A DNA stretch of 64,000 bases from Daphnia carinata (lineage: Eukaryota; Arthropoda; Branchiopoda; Diplostraca; Daphniidae), in NCBI RefSeq assembly GCF_022539665.2, contig NC_081335.1:3038001-3102000 (forward strand), given 5' to 3'. Positions within the stretch are counted from its first letter, which is position 1; each line of letters begins with the position of its first letter. This document shows positions 23,124-36,535 of this stretch, one piece after another. The notes under the pieces were generated by a model, which searched no databases, was not told where the DNA came from, and saw only the letters and a list, made by a program, of their open reading frames with translations. Position numbers and translations under genes: made by a program.

Positions 23124-24925
23124 AATAAATGTTTTGTAAACTTTTAAGATTATCGTGAGATAATAAAACAAGATTCATTCAGCGTCAAATACAGCACACA
23201 CCTAGCGCTACATCATGGTAAAAATATACATCTTTTTGGTCCGCCATCTGGCGGACATAATTTCCCTCAATTAACTCCTGGTTTCTCGTAATATTATTAA
23301 TTTTTATCTCGCCCCTACCTTTTCTTCGGGCGAAATCGTTGTAAGTTAAGTTTGGATTGAACAGCTAGATGACTATTTTTGAAAGAATAAAAAAGGTTAA
23401 ATATTAATTCAAATCGTATCCAATTTACATTAGCTTTACCAAATATGGCGACGTTACTTTTGCTGAATTTCTAGCCAAGACTTGATCATTTATTACCTGG
23501 AAATTTCAGACCTCTCTTTTGCTGCCATAGGATTTTACGTAGCGTCAGAATCTGGCTAATAATGAAGCCAATCAACTACCGCTATTCTAGATGACAGTTG
23601 TATGTTTGGCATCACGGAAATGTTACACAGCTAATTCAAATGAAAGAAACTACACGCAATATAATGATAATGGGAACCCAGAAGTATCAAAAATGAGGTG
23701 TACAGCCGGAAGTGTTGAGAGAAATGGAAACACAGGAGGAAATTGATTGACGTACACATAAATAAACCGCCATAAAATAATCGATCCATAAGAATACAAG
23801 ATTTTCGCGAGCCAAGAAAAAAAAAAAAATTATTAAATGAGTATCTGGTTTCAATACCATATGCAACTGTTTTTGCATCATCCTCACCACTGCCGGTTTT
23901 TTTCCTGCAAAACTTAAAAAACATATAATATAAACGAGAAGTTAAAACAACTGAAATAGAAACCAAGGTTTAACATCCTGCTCGATCCGATATAGAATTA
24001 AAAGCACGAATTGAATCTACAAAACGGGATCAGTTTCATCGCATATCGTAAGCAAGCTGAGAAGGATTAACAGTCACGTGAACGTTGGATGTCCCCCTTT
24101 CTCTTCCTCCTTCCACACCATTAACAACTTTGACTTTTAAATACAAAAACCAAAGGGATGTCACCGTCGAACGCGTCAAAAGCCTACGTGTAATATCAAA
24201 GACTGAGCCGAGAAGGGTGGATTTTGGAAACAGCGAAGGGAGTGGGAGGCTAACTTGTCTAAATCCTGGCCATTCGATATAGGTATCTACCTGTGGGGCT
24301 TCTTTAAGGAAACGGTAAACACACACGTAAAGCCTTAGAGAAAGAGAGATGAAGAGGTATAGAAATAGATGAGGAACTTGGGAGAGGGAGCTAAGAGAGA
24401 GGCGCCACTCAACAGTCTAATAAGCGTACAACATTCTAGAACTGAGGGTAGAAGAGAAAAAGGAGAAATATGTACATGATTCTATTATAGTTATTATCAG
24501 TTCCATCCCTAGTATTTTTTTTTTAGATTATTCTTTCTAACTCGCAAAGAAATATCGGCGGTCGTTACATTTAGCGTTTTGTTTTTGTTTTTTTTCTTGT
24601 TTTTTTTTTCTTTACAAACTGATTGAGAAATGAGACGAGTAAAAAGTATGTGATCAAATAGAGTTCTCGAAACTCAAAACTCTTCACAGGACTTTTTTTT
24701 TCAGATATTTCCCCGCTAATTTCTTTTTGATAGAAAAGTTCAAAATGAAAGAGATTGAACAAAGAGGAATAAACGGTTATTTATAGCTTAGTTGTTTGTT
24801 GTTGTTTTTTTTTTAGACTGGAGGATGGAGCGCATAAAAAGGAGAAAAGAAAAAAAAATCATTTCCCTTTTCTCTCTTTTTTTTTTTGTTTATCATTTTG
24901 GTTTACTTAGGCTAGCTATTCCTAT
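23124..24925. other. Intergenic DNA and 3' UTR of the adhesion gene
   Basis: AT-rich, with only short fortuitous frames. The part nearest 24925 must hold the 3' UTR of the minus-strand adhesion gene; I could not place its poly(A) site. Confidence 0.5.
23239..23256. repeat. 8-bp palindrome around GCCATCTGGC
   Basis: GTCCGCCA-TC-TGGCGGAC is a perfect inverted repeat just outside the second element. A related ATCTGGCGG occurs near 22643. Function unknown. Confidence 0.5.
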
Positions 24926-26828
24926 TTAGATGTAGATGTTGGCGGAGGCTAGCGCTGCGATCAATAGAGTTAGAAGCGAATGACAGAGCACGAGTTGCTG
25001 GGCTGAATTGAGGACGGGCACCGCTGCGGCCACGATTTTCTTCGTTTTCTCGACTTGGACGTCGGTGAAATCTCCAGTGCCGGCCGCAGTACGTGCCGCA
25101 ACCCTCACTTCGTAAGAGGTATCCTGCTGCATTCCGGTTACTCTGTACGGCTGGCTGGGCACTATTAGAAAATGAAGTTAAATAAGAAAAAAAAAAAAAG
25201 TTTGAAATGAAAAGAAGAAAAAGGAAACATGATCCACATTACGTATCATAACTTGACTTGAATAATAATGAAAAAAAAAAGGGATAACTTTTTAAAAACT
25301 CTAGTGGTCAAATGAATATACAAGACGAAAGATGTGGAATGACTGCAAAATGAATGCGGCAATAGGCGGGCGAATAGACGATGAATATCAAATTGTACAA
25401 AAAGACAAAAGAAAACGAGGAAAAAGAACACCCCCCCCCCCCCCCCCAAAAAAAAAAAACAAAAAAAAAAAAAAAAAACTGCACAAGTTTTCCTTCTTAC
25501 TTCTTTCGAATTCTCTCTCTTGTGCCCGGCTCCACTCGAGGGAGGGTTGCTTGTACTGCACCACGTAGCCTGTCACGTCCATTGGATTGCGGGCTGCGGC
25601 GTCCTGACCCCGATCTGAAACCACGTCCGAATCTTCAATCTCCAAAACGAAGCTATCCGGATGTGTAATCTACCGCAATGACAAACAAGTATCAGCGATG
25701 CGCCATCATTAGTCACGACATGTCACGAACGGCAATATTGATTGTATTATATATAGATTGTTTTTGAGGGGAGCGGGGACGCGCAAGGGCTGCCATTGAG
25801 AACGAATAAAAGGAAAAGGGATAACAAAAGGAGGACTAGGAAACCACAATAAAACTAAAAAAAAAAAAATTGCTTGTTCAAACGCAAGAAGTAATGAGAA
25901 ATCGATTGTCTTGTTACTCGGGAAATTGAAAAGCATTTCAAACTAATGCCGACTTGTCTAGCCACTGTAACACCAATCAAAACTTTCCTTGATTGCAAAG
26001 TGCAATAAGAAGGGTTGGAAAACACCTAACAGATGAAAATGAATCCTGTCCAAAGATCTACAAACATTTGATTTTCCTAAAAGAAAGCCCTGCGTGTTCC
26101 ATCGTGTGCGAGTGTAGCTGGAAAAATAAAAATAAAATAAACAGCTTCTAACAGGGAACTAGAAAAGATAAAAGGGGACGCTGATGAAGCAAATGAGGAA
26201 ACTCGCTGCTCTCCGTCGCAAACAATTAACCCGTAAACTTACTTTGATTTTGAAAGTGGGAGCGGCCGGCTTGGTAGCCTGCTCTAGGACGATGACGCGC
26301 GCCATGGTGCCCAGCATGTTAGTAGCTCGGCATTCGTAATCACCGAAGACGGAATCGTCGTAAATGTACAACTGGAGCGAGCTGTGATGATCCGAATTGA
26401 AGATCTGAACGTCGTCGCTCGGCTGCAGCGTTTTGTTGTCCTTGATCCAAATGAAATCGGCGCCCGGCTCGGCGACGGCCGAGCACGTCATGTTGACAGT
26501 GCCTCCAATAAAGCCGTAAGCCTCTTTGGTGTGATCTTTGAACCAGCGGGGCTCATCTATGCGCGCAATTCACGATCCACCAGTTTCCATTTGCAAAGAA
26601 ATAGTTAGAAAAAAAAAGAACAAAAAGGAAAAATCAATACATGGACTGAAATATAAGCTACGGTGAGGACACACTTACGTTGAATTTTCAGCGTGATGTT
26701 CATTTCGCGAAAATCGGCAATCATTGGATTGGATTGCGTGGCACGGCAGACGTAAAGTCCGCCATCATCCAGCGTCACTTCTTTGATGCTTAGATTATTA
26801 TCGATTACTTTATGGCGTGGCGCTGTAT

Positions 26829-26863
<35 letters not shown>

Positions 26864-29800
26864 ATAAAGGAGAAGAAAAAAATTAAATGTAGGATTCACG
26901 AGCCATAAAAAAAGAGGGCAGGGAAATTATCTTAAAGTAATAGCTACATTACTAATGTTGTTGGTGATTGAGAGAGTGCACAGAGTGCGCATACTAACGC
27001 TTTTCGGGGTTTTTGGGTAGACGGAGGCACTGGATGAGGTTGATTGTTTTGTGTTACTTGGGATCTTGCGTGACATCCCCCTCCCCCCCCCCCCCCCCCC
27101 TGGCCGAAATGTCACAACAACTAGGCAACACAAATGACAGGAGATCTTTGTTGGAAGGAGAAAAAAAGAAAAGGAGAAACAAAAGAAAGTCTATATAACG
27201 TTTTCTAACCCCTCCGTTCTTTTTTCCCCGCTGCCGAGCACCAGCCGGGGCCAAGCTGGGCCGGAAAACAACACCGGAACTAGACGTACATAACAAACGT
27301 AGAAAGAAAAAAAAAAAAAAAAAAAAAAAGGACGTTCGGTCTGTGCTTATTTGTTAAAAGAGGGAAGAAAGAAAAAAATAAATAAATAACCCAACGTGTT
27401 TGTAGAGGAAGACCAAACAGACCAATAAAACACAAAGAGACAGCTGCAGTTGTAATGCTAAGTGGGTTTCGAGGTTATTTAGGAAATGAAGTAATAACAG
27501 ATTTCGTTACATGGTCGAAGGGATCGTCCGCGAACTTTCCACGTCGCCGTGACTACAGGGTCGCCTCCAACGTCGCATCGGATCGTGAAATCTGATCCTT
27601 CGGTGGCGTATTGGACCTCGGCAGTCTCTCCGAAGCTGAGTGGCTCTGTCAAATTAGGACGTTAATAGTTAATAATTGCAGGTTTGTTTTGCTCTTCTTA
27701 AGCCGGTCTTGTATGTATATATATTTATTATTACTAAAGACCGTGAGGTTGATTTTCTTCTCCACTTCTTGGCCTCTGACGGTGGCCTTGCAGGCATATT
27801 CGCCTTGGTTCTTCTTGCGTATCGTCTCGAAGACCAAGTCCATTCCGTCCTCCTTCTCTTCCACGTGGATCCTTTTTTGGTTTGTTTGGTTGGGTTATAC
27901 GACGGAAATAAGAACCAACGATTAGTAATCGGTTATTGTTATCGTTTTTTTTTGTTTTTTTTGTTATTATTTGCTTACTTTCCAGAGGTGGGCGTGATGT
28001 CTCCTTCGCCCGTTTTAGTCCAGACGATCTTCTCGGCACCGGGGGCTTTGCAGGAGACGAAGTAACTCTGATTGGCGAAGACGGCCACAGTCGGGTTGCT
28101 GGGCGCTAGCCAGATACTCGCACCAGCCGACTGTTCTCCCGAAATCAGTCCTGTTTTTATTTCACGTTGAGGGAAAGAAGAAGAAGGAAAAAAAAAAAAA
28201 AAAAAAAATAGATGGATCTCATTAGGAAACACATTGGGAACATCACTGGAGATTGATGATGCGTCAACGTAGATGAAGTCGCCTGGGAGAGCACAACGCC
28301 ATCTAACGTTTGAGATTCTATTTTTTCGTTTTGAAGAAACGTCGTGCTCACTTCCACGTAAATGTTTTGGAGACAAATTCAAATTCAAAAGAATGAGAGA
28401 GAGAGAGAGAGAAAAGATGAAAGTACAATTTCGATGTTTTTCGTGCGCAGTCATCGAACAACATCAAAAAGAATCGTTCAGATTTACTGGAGAAGGGAAA
28501 CCATCGAGATCGGCTGGGAGATACATGATTAGACAGGCTTCTCACTCCCCGCGGGAGATAGCCTACGTCCTTGCAAGATGACTATAAAAATAAAAAACAA
28601 AAAATGGGGAAAAAGATTCCCGATCGATTTTCATCTTTAGATGGCCTTTCGGTAAAAACAAAAACAAATGAAGAGCAAAGTAGAAATGACTCTTGAAAAA
28701 AAGAAAAAAAAAACAAAAAAAAACAAAGGGGATCGTTGAGATCGTCAATTCGTCTACATCCAACAAAACAAAACCAAAATAATAATTCAAGTATTCAATT
28801 TCAAATGGAATTCTCTTTTGTATATCATACGAGCTCCCCTTTAAAACACATAAACAAGGGAATCAGCATTGTCGATCGATTGCGTCGTGTATGGCCGGAT
28901 AACTTAGAAAAACATGCTTCGCTTTCCGCATGATGACAGCCCGCTGTGCCAGTGCAGCCGGTGTGTTTTCTTTTTTCTTTTTTTTTTGCGTTTTTTTTTT
29001 TCTTTTCGTATACCAGATATTTACAACACGCCATCCATCCATCACGAAACTGCACTCGACTCTGTATCCTTTTTTCTCTCCTGTCAGAAAATTTATCCAT
29101 TGGCTCGGATAGAAACTAATGCAACCGAACAAAGGCATTAGAAAAAAAAAAATGAAATTGATTTTTTGCTTAAAACAAAGGAGGTCGACTATTTCCTGCG
29201 TGAGAGATATGGCACGTTACGTTTCATCCAAATAGCGTAAGGCTCGTATCGTTTTCACGGATGGATCAAAACGTGAAGGTGGAATTCAACAACAATCGAA
29301 AACATTTCGGGCAGGATGAACGTTACACGCAATCGACTGTGTTTCACTTAATTCAATTCGGTGTTACACATAAATCGATCGATTATTGATCCAACAGGAA
29401 TTCCGGCCTTCTTCCTTATTGAGCTCCCACTCCACCCTTCATCCACCTTCCTTCTTTCTTTTCTTTAACGTGAGCGTGGCAGAGATGGAGCCCTTGGGTT
29501 ATTGTTGTTGTTTATCTCGATCGGTCGCAAATATATACGAAAAAGAATTCACGGTTTGGCGGTTATCGGCTGTAAGGGGAGCAGTATCGGAAGAAGAGGA
29601 GTCGCATGACATTATTAAAAGAAAAAAAAAACAAAAAAAACACGAGATCGAAAATAAGTTTTCTTTTTTTTTTTTTTTCCCTCCGCTTTTTTCTATACCC
29701 GGTGGCAATCGAACGGAGTCAGGATCCGGTTGCGATTATCAGCAGCTCGCCACTGTGCGCCGAGAAAATAAAGACATACACAAACAAAATAGAAATATAA

Positions 29801-30242
29801 TAAACGAAAAAAAAAAAAAGAAGGAGGAGGAAGAATGGTGGAGACGTTTAAGTGAGCGGCACAGACTCGCTTTGTTGGCACGAAGCCCATCCGCACACAC
29901 ACACACACACACACACGCGAGCCATCAGGGCGAAAGAGCAAAATGAAAAAGGAATACGGCTGCCCCCAACGGGTTAGAGCTGCAAAAGCTAAGCGCTGAC
30001 GAGCACCAACTCGAGCGTGTATTATGTTTGAACCGCGACGACTAGGACGAGGACGTCGAGGACGTGTTTGTTGACCAAAAGAGAATAGCCTCCAACTCTT
30101 TTTGTTTTCTTTTGCGCCCGTGTATATCGACGACGCGCCCCCACCCTTTCCCAAATTGTGTGTGCGCAGGGAATGCCATTCAAACGCGACAACGGTACTA
30201 TAGTAAACAATGAGATTTTTCCGTGCAGTATAATGCAGACGA

Positions 30243-30278
<36 letters not shown>

Positions 30279-33200
30279 TGATCAAATCCTCCCCCCCCCC
30301 ACGTTTTTTTTTTATCTCCATTCCCCTCCGTGATAGTGTTGCTTTTGGCTCGTCGTAGACGATGCACCGCAGATGGCAATAGTCTTCTGGTCCTTGGCCA
30401 TCCGATTCGTCCTATTTGTTTTTCCATATCAATCGCTCTCGATTTATTTTTCGATATTAAAGCCCTTCGCAGGCTGTGAGGGGGTTAAGGAGATCATTAA
30501 GCAGATACGACTGTTACCCTTACAGAGCCGGCCAACATCTTTTGACTTCTCGTTTGGAACGGACCAAAAAGAAAAGGCGAGAGGGGAGGATAACTAAGTT
30601 GGAGTGGGGTGTTTCAACAAACATGAAAAGGATTAACATGACGACCCTTTCAGGCCACAGTTCGAGGGTCGATGAGGGGTGAAAAATGGTCGATCCTTTA
30701 ACCCTCCATAAATAGACACTGGGCAATACGTGCCATTATTGGCTAAAGATGTGGCGTGTCCAGCAAAAGCCAACCCAATTACGAGAGAAACCAAAAATCA
30801 ATTATTTATATTTTACTACTAGCAATGTATTCCCCCTCCCCTCCCCGCCATTACGATGCTAACAATCAAATTAAATTAGAAGCTCCGGCTGCGTGTTGAA
30901 ACAACAAAGAATAAAGTTTACGTTTACGATTTTCGTTCGGCAGTTGCTGTTTAAGCTAATGGATTTTCCAGACTCATTTGCGCTATTTCGACACGGACTG
31001 GCTCGGCACGAAACGCTTGCCGTCAGCTTAACGTCCAAACATCGTGCGGTACGTAGAAATTTCTGCTTGTCCAATCTTCTTTCCCCACCGCATTGCCGAG
31101 CAGCTCCGGCCTCGCAAAAGAAACAAGGTACTCACACCGAGTGTGTCAAGTAAAAGTTACGTTATTGATCTTTTTCTTCAGCGTTCCCACCCCAGTGCAT
31201 CTAGGCCACCCATCGCTCTTCATCCTTACAAAATGAAAAAAAAATATATTCGTCCTTTCTTTTTAGTTTGAAAAAACTTTTCTCTTTCATTGCGTTTGAA
31301 ACTTTTTTTTTTTCTCTCTTTTCCCGCTCGTTTTGTTTTGATATTTTGCACGAACGCATTTTACGAGTTTCAGAATTTTTTGTTTTGTTTTTAATGCAAC
31401 CCATTAGATTTTATTGGCGTGTACGACATCCATTAACGTCAGATTGCGCATCGCGTTTGGAATTCGAATTGCTTAACTTTCGGGGACGTATCGAGGCCAC
31501 CCAGACAAAATCAAAAAGCAAACCAAAAAAAAAAAAAAAAATATAAAATTTAAAAGACATGCGCTCGTTACAGTTCATCCCCTGCTGACAATGTGCGCGA
31601 GTAACGTGAAAACCCATTCATCATGGCCGCCTGCACCGAGACAGGCGACCAAGCGTAAAGCGATAACAAGAAAAACGCGTGATTTTCATCTGACATTCAA
31701 TTTGGCACGACAGAAAAAATTGATATTAAAAATTTCATCCCTCCCGACGACGTTAACTAATGGATATAACCAAGAGGGCGAAAAAAGGAAAGAAATAAAA
31801 CAAAACTTAAATAGTATTCCTAGCTGCGGGGGGGAGGGATTTGTAACGTAACGGTCTTTATTGCGCCATTAAATGATCATCTGGTTGCGACGGTGTCCGA
31901 TACACGGATTTCACGCAAACAGTTTTCTATCTTTTTTTTTTTTTTTCGCAATTAGCCACGGATTGGGAAATTGCCTTTCGTTCATGCGTAAAGATTGACG
32001 ATTGGGGATGGATAAAGCGCAAGAGGGAAAAAAAAAAAATAAAATAAAAAAAAATAGAACTTTTGCCGGCAGATGGTCGCCATGGCAACATCGTTCCCAG
32101 ATATGTATAATGACCTCTTTTCGTGTGTACACAATGCCAATAGCGTTGCACAAAAATATAAAAATAAAAAGGAAAAACAAGTGGGAGGGGGGCAATAAAG
32201 CATTCAGCTGCCCCCCCCCCCCCCCAACTGGCTTCCCTACGCCCGCTTGCGGCTCATTCACTGGTGGGCAACACCAGACGCGTGTTACACGTCAGTGTCG
32301 GCGTGCGCCCCATCTGTAAAGTCGTCCTCGATACAGAAGCTCGATCGTGCACGCTTCCTGCTACTGATTCAAAAAGGCAACTTTCATTCTCCCTTTCCCT
32401 TTCTATACGTTGTGTCGAGTGTACATCGAAAGTATGTGGGACGCTGACACAATACAACGGCCGTTTTCGACAACGACACAAAGAGCGACACGCGTTTGCT
32501 CCCACACGCTGTCTCCCTCTGCCATTTCTACAGTTTGAAAATGGAAGAGCCGGCGGGGGCACCGACTCTACACACAAAAGGAGGAGAGGGGTCGACACGA
32601 AACAGACTCAACCGCACGCGCATATGTTTTAGGTTGGGTGGGGGGGGGAGTAATAATAATTGGCTCTAGAATGTGATTTGATTTTTAAAAAAAATAAAAA
32701 AAAATAAAATATGCCCTTACATGTGATCCGTCACTATCCATCCGTAAATGGATCCAGGAGGGAAAGCCGGACGTCAAAGGTCCATCGTGGACGTACAATA
32801 ACAATATGTTTTGATTCGACCTCGTCATTCATAGAAGCAAAATGCAGAAGGGGGAGCGACGTTTAAATCAATCTGTTTCAGTGATTGCGTGTAACAATCG
32901 ACTCACTCGGCAAAATAAAAGAGACTCGATATTTAAGAGCAATATAAAAAAAAAAAAAAGGCGCTAGTGGCGTACGAGTTTATGCAAATTGATGTGCGTG
33001 GCTATTGAAATCAATTGAAATTGGTAAATTATCTTGATAGGCTGTGTTCGAGCAGCACTGCCTCTAAAGAAATTTGGCAATGGCCGCGACAATGGCAACC
33101 ATTTCCAACGGACATTTCTTTCATGTGGACGCTAGGCAATAATCATGGGCGGATTTTCAAAAAAAAAAGGAAAAAGGATAGATCCTTTTCAATAGTAGCC

Positions 33201-36200
33201 CTTTCTCTACATAAAAAAAAAAAAACCACTTGATTTCACGCTCAATGGCTCCCGAACTTTGGAGTTGGCGGCAGTTACGGACCCCATTCGAGTGCCATTC
33301 GGAAGTAATGGAATATAAGCAAACGCCAACCACCAAAGAAAAAAGATTGAATCGTATCAACCCGATATGGTAGCCCGTTTTGTTTACGGTATTTTTCCCG
33401 ATATAGACAAGCATCAATGGCGCTTTTACTTTCGTTTCATTCAAAAATAGCAAATGGAATACATTGCGCAGTCGTCAAAATTTTCCATTCCTTATACGAT
33501 AGGCTCGTATTCCGTGCAACGGCAAAATGCGGCTCGATTTCTTTATTTTTAGAATGCAATGAAAATATTTCGAGATTGGAAATAGAGTAAAGCAATCAGT
33601 ACGATATAAAAATACGGACAAAATGGATACCATTTTATGATGAAAAAGAAAATTGACCCTCTTAAACTTCCGAGAGGGCACTCATTTCAAATCGAGTCTT
33701 CATTTGTCCTTTTGATGGTTGGCACATTGCTTTATCTGTAATATAGATATATATATATTTTTTTTTTCTGTTCCAGAACGTCTTTTTATGTAGCCCTAGA
33801 TTTATTGTTCGGGATCGAATTCGGTAATCAGATACTGGAACCTGTACGTCGCGGAAACCATACATCAACCAAATTCCACATTATAAAACTCATCTCTTTT
33901 TTTTTTCTTTCTTTCTTTCGCTCTTATCTGTTTTCTTTGAACGTATCTGTGAAACCTGAACTCGTTCAACTTGATGAAATCCATTAAATAATAATTTAAG
34001 AAAAAATATATTTTGTGGTTAACTTGAGGGGCACATCCTTGTCGTCTAATTCTGTTCCTATTATTTGTTAGAAGAAAGAAAGAAAAAAATATGTTTCCCG
34101 CTTTGCCAACGTATTTTTTTCTTTCTTTAAAATTGTTCATCGGGGAATTCAAACAGCGACGCGGATGAACTCCGGCCGGCGGATTCTATGATACACGTAC
34201 AACACGCTTATAGTTACGGCGTCTTGGTATACGGTTCCCCTTTTTCTTTTCTTTTTTTCTTTCTTTCCTCATCATCGACTTGCTTCTTATGTTCTGCGCA
34301 TTTCTCCGTTTCCCCTTATTTTTTTTTTTCCTCCCAGAGTACAGAGAGTCGAGCTTGTCTCATCATTTATGAAGGATATAAAGCCCCTTTTTCCGCCTTA
34401 TATACATACGCCTTCCCTAGCGGGCGCCCACTCTCACCGCCAATGGACGGGCAGTATTCTTTTCTTCGTTCATGGTCGCAAAAAAAAAAAGGGGGGGAAG
34501 AATATGGCCGAGATAATGAACGTCGGGTTATTCTCGATCGATCGAGACACAATGCCATGTTATGGAAAGGCTCTCTCCTTTCAGAAACTGCAAGTAGCAG
34601 TACATGCATACATAGCCTCCCCATTTAAGCCATGGCACAACATCGGTCTAATAATATTTGACGGCAGAGGACGGCTAGCGTCTCTTGTCATGACAAGTCA
34701 GCATATACACACACACACATACACACAAACAAACATGAAAATAACCGCAGACTGACGGGCCCTGTTAGACACGAGCCTCTTGTGCGGGCCTACTGGCAAT
34801 AAGAGAGCAACGAGAGGGTGTAGGAAGAGGACCAAAAAAAAGGGGGGGGGAATATACATAGGAAGTTAGCTCTCTAGTCATTAACAAGCCCCAATCCCCT
34901 TCTGCTTATAAAAAGTTCCGGTGATGCCACTCTCAATAACTGACAATCACATGTTTATACTAAAGTTTGATTTTTTCTTTTTTTTCACCGTTGTTATTCT
35001 TATTCCTTTTTTTTTTTTTTACCCTTTTCTTTTTTGTTGGTAGTGGAGCTGTTGGAGGATTTATAACAAAGGAAAGAATATATAGGAGGGAACTGGTAAT
35101 GGTAACTAGGGGAGGAGGTACTCCATGTGAGTCATCGAAGTCTAAAGCTTTTGTACACACAGTTTACGCTCTTTCCCCTCGCTCCGGGCGCAGGAATAAA
35201 AAAAGGAACAACTTGTACGCACCGAGCAAATCGATCCATTTTCACGCACATGCAACTCCAACGCGTTTTTAGATATGCACGGGGGGGGGGGGGGAAAGAA
35301 TAAAAAGAGGTGCATTTTTATCCTTTTTTTTTTTTTTTAAAGAACGAGATGAAATTATCGATCGCCGAAAGATCCCCGATAACGGTAGGAGGTATTTATA
35401 GTAGTCCATCTTCCACGTTCTTTAAAGACGAATTGATTCAAAATCACGCCCGATTTCCTTCTTCCCTTAATTCTCAATCTGTGACACAATCGCGGGAGAG
35501 TTTACAACGTTAACCGCGTAAAACTCGAAGAAGAAAACAAAAATGGCCGTCATTCAATCCAAATTTTTGTAACGTTTTGCAGCCATCACTTGTTTTTTCT
35601 ATCGGCAAATGACGAAGCGTCCCAAAAAGGATCAAGAACTGCATCGCGCCATCGATGTTATGGGGGGGGGGAGTGAGGAGGTTTGAATCTCGTAATAGGG
35701 CGACACTCTGACGCAAACGAAGCTGTCGAAAAGGGAAATGAAAAGAAGGGGAGGAAAGAGGATGTTGCCAGTTGACCATTTCTACGAGAGGAAAAAAAAA
35801 CTCTTTCATTGAGTTAGCCTCTGTCGCCCGCTTTATTACAATAAATCACAAAAGACTCTGGTTCTGTTATTCCCCCCCCCCCTCTTGGGCCTTCTTTCCC
35901 TCCCCCCCACCCTTTTATCGCCGCCATTGTCAACTGGGCCTATGACAACCATTTACTTAGCGAACAAGCATTGATATGATTTTCTTGTACGCGCATTAAA
36001 AAGCAGCAATGCGGAGCTCTTTATCAAATGGGGAAAATCCTTCAACATTCGCTGTATTTTTTTTGTTTTTTTTTTTTTAAATACGGGATCACACTCGCCT
36101 TTTCAAATTGTTTTTGCTGCCATTGTTGTGTGATTCAGAACGACTCGCTAATTTTAGGGCGACGGAGAAGACGGAAACTGTCAATTGAAACTAAAATAGA

Positions 36201-36357
36201 AATGGAGCAAAGCGCATCAGAGCGATGCCGAGAAGGAACAGTTGTCCACTAGGAGCAGAATGAAAGGGAAGAAGAAGAAAAAAAAATACTAAATAAAATT
36301 GTATTTACCTGCTAGGAGGATCCAGCTGAGCGCGAAGGTGCAGCCAATTGGAAACAT
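24926..36357 (-). CDS. GPI-anchored Ig-superfamily adhesion protein, Fas2/NCAM-like (3 Ig + 1 FN3)
   Basis: Minus-strand exons, phases checked by hand: 36357-36309, 28150-27979, 27871-27735, 27645-27511, 26822-26679, 26556-26243, 25669-25501, 25161-24926 (TAA); together 451 residues. Signal peptide starts MFPIGCTFALSWILLAG and is split by the 8.2-kb first coding intron. Ig1 spans exons 2-3 (YFVSC, GEYAC), Ig2 exons 4-5 (FTIRC, GLYVC), Ig3 exon 6 (VNMTC, GDYEC), and FN3 exons 7-8 (YEVRVAARTAAG). The tail LCHSLLTLLIAALAS is hydrophobic with no cytoplasmic part, as for GPI anchoring. Such proteins mediate cell adhesion in neurons and glia. Ig sequences look closest to Fas2, but the 3 Ig + 1 FN3 layout is also that of wrapper and klingon, so the exact orthologue is open. 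Confidence 0.5.
28395..28412 (+). repeat. (GA)n microsatellite
   Basis: Nine consecutive GA units in the large intron. Confidence 0.5.
29894..29916 (+). repeat. (CA)n microsatellite
   Basis: About eleven CA units in the large intron; they generate part of an artefactual long reading frame. Confidence 0.5.
30247..30276 (+). repeat. (TC)n microsatellite
   Basis: About fifteen TC units followed by a C run (30291-30300). Confidence 0.5.
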
Positions 36358-36535
36358 GTCGAGTGCGTTAGTAGTCGACGAAGAGGGAGATTGGTTGTGG
36401 AGAAGAGAGGATCCACGAACGAAGAGGATTAAGATGGAAACAAAAGGGATCGCAAACTGGCTCTGTTTTTCAATCAGTCAAGGATTTCGTCCAATTCCAC
36501 CGTCAAAATCGCTGTCAGAGGATTCGGATTGTTAC
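36309..36535 (-). other. First coding exon of the adhesion gene with 5' UTR
   Basis: The ATG is at 36357 on the minus strand and the donor GTAAATAC follows 49 nt later. Upstream, TTGATTTAG before 36535 is a good acceptor, implying at least one further untranslated exon. The signal-peptide frame continues exactly into exon 2 (16 codons plus one base). Confidence 0.5.

Larger units (their letters stand above)
28151..36308 (-). other. 8.2-kb first coding intron of the adhesion gene
   Basis: No convincing nested gene on either strand. The sequence is rich in A/T runs, C/G runs and dinucleotide repeats; long frames here come from simple repeats. Large first introns in neural adhesion genes often hold enhancers, but none can be identified from sequence alone. 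Confidence 0.5.

Noticed and set aside
29693-30427. 244-codon minus-strand frame in the large intron
   Set aside because: Built from CA, GA and G/A simple repeats; no domain and no splice or start support.
34188-34628. 146-codon plus-strand frame
   Set aside because: Low complexity from T and A runs; no family resemblance.
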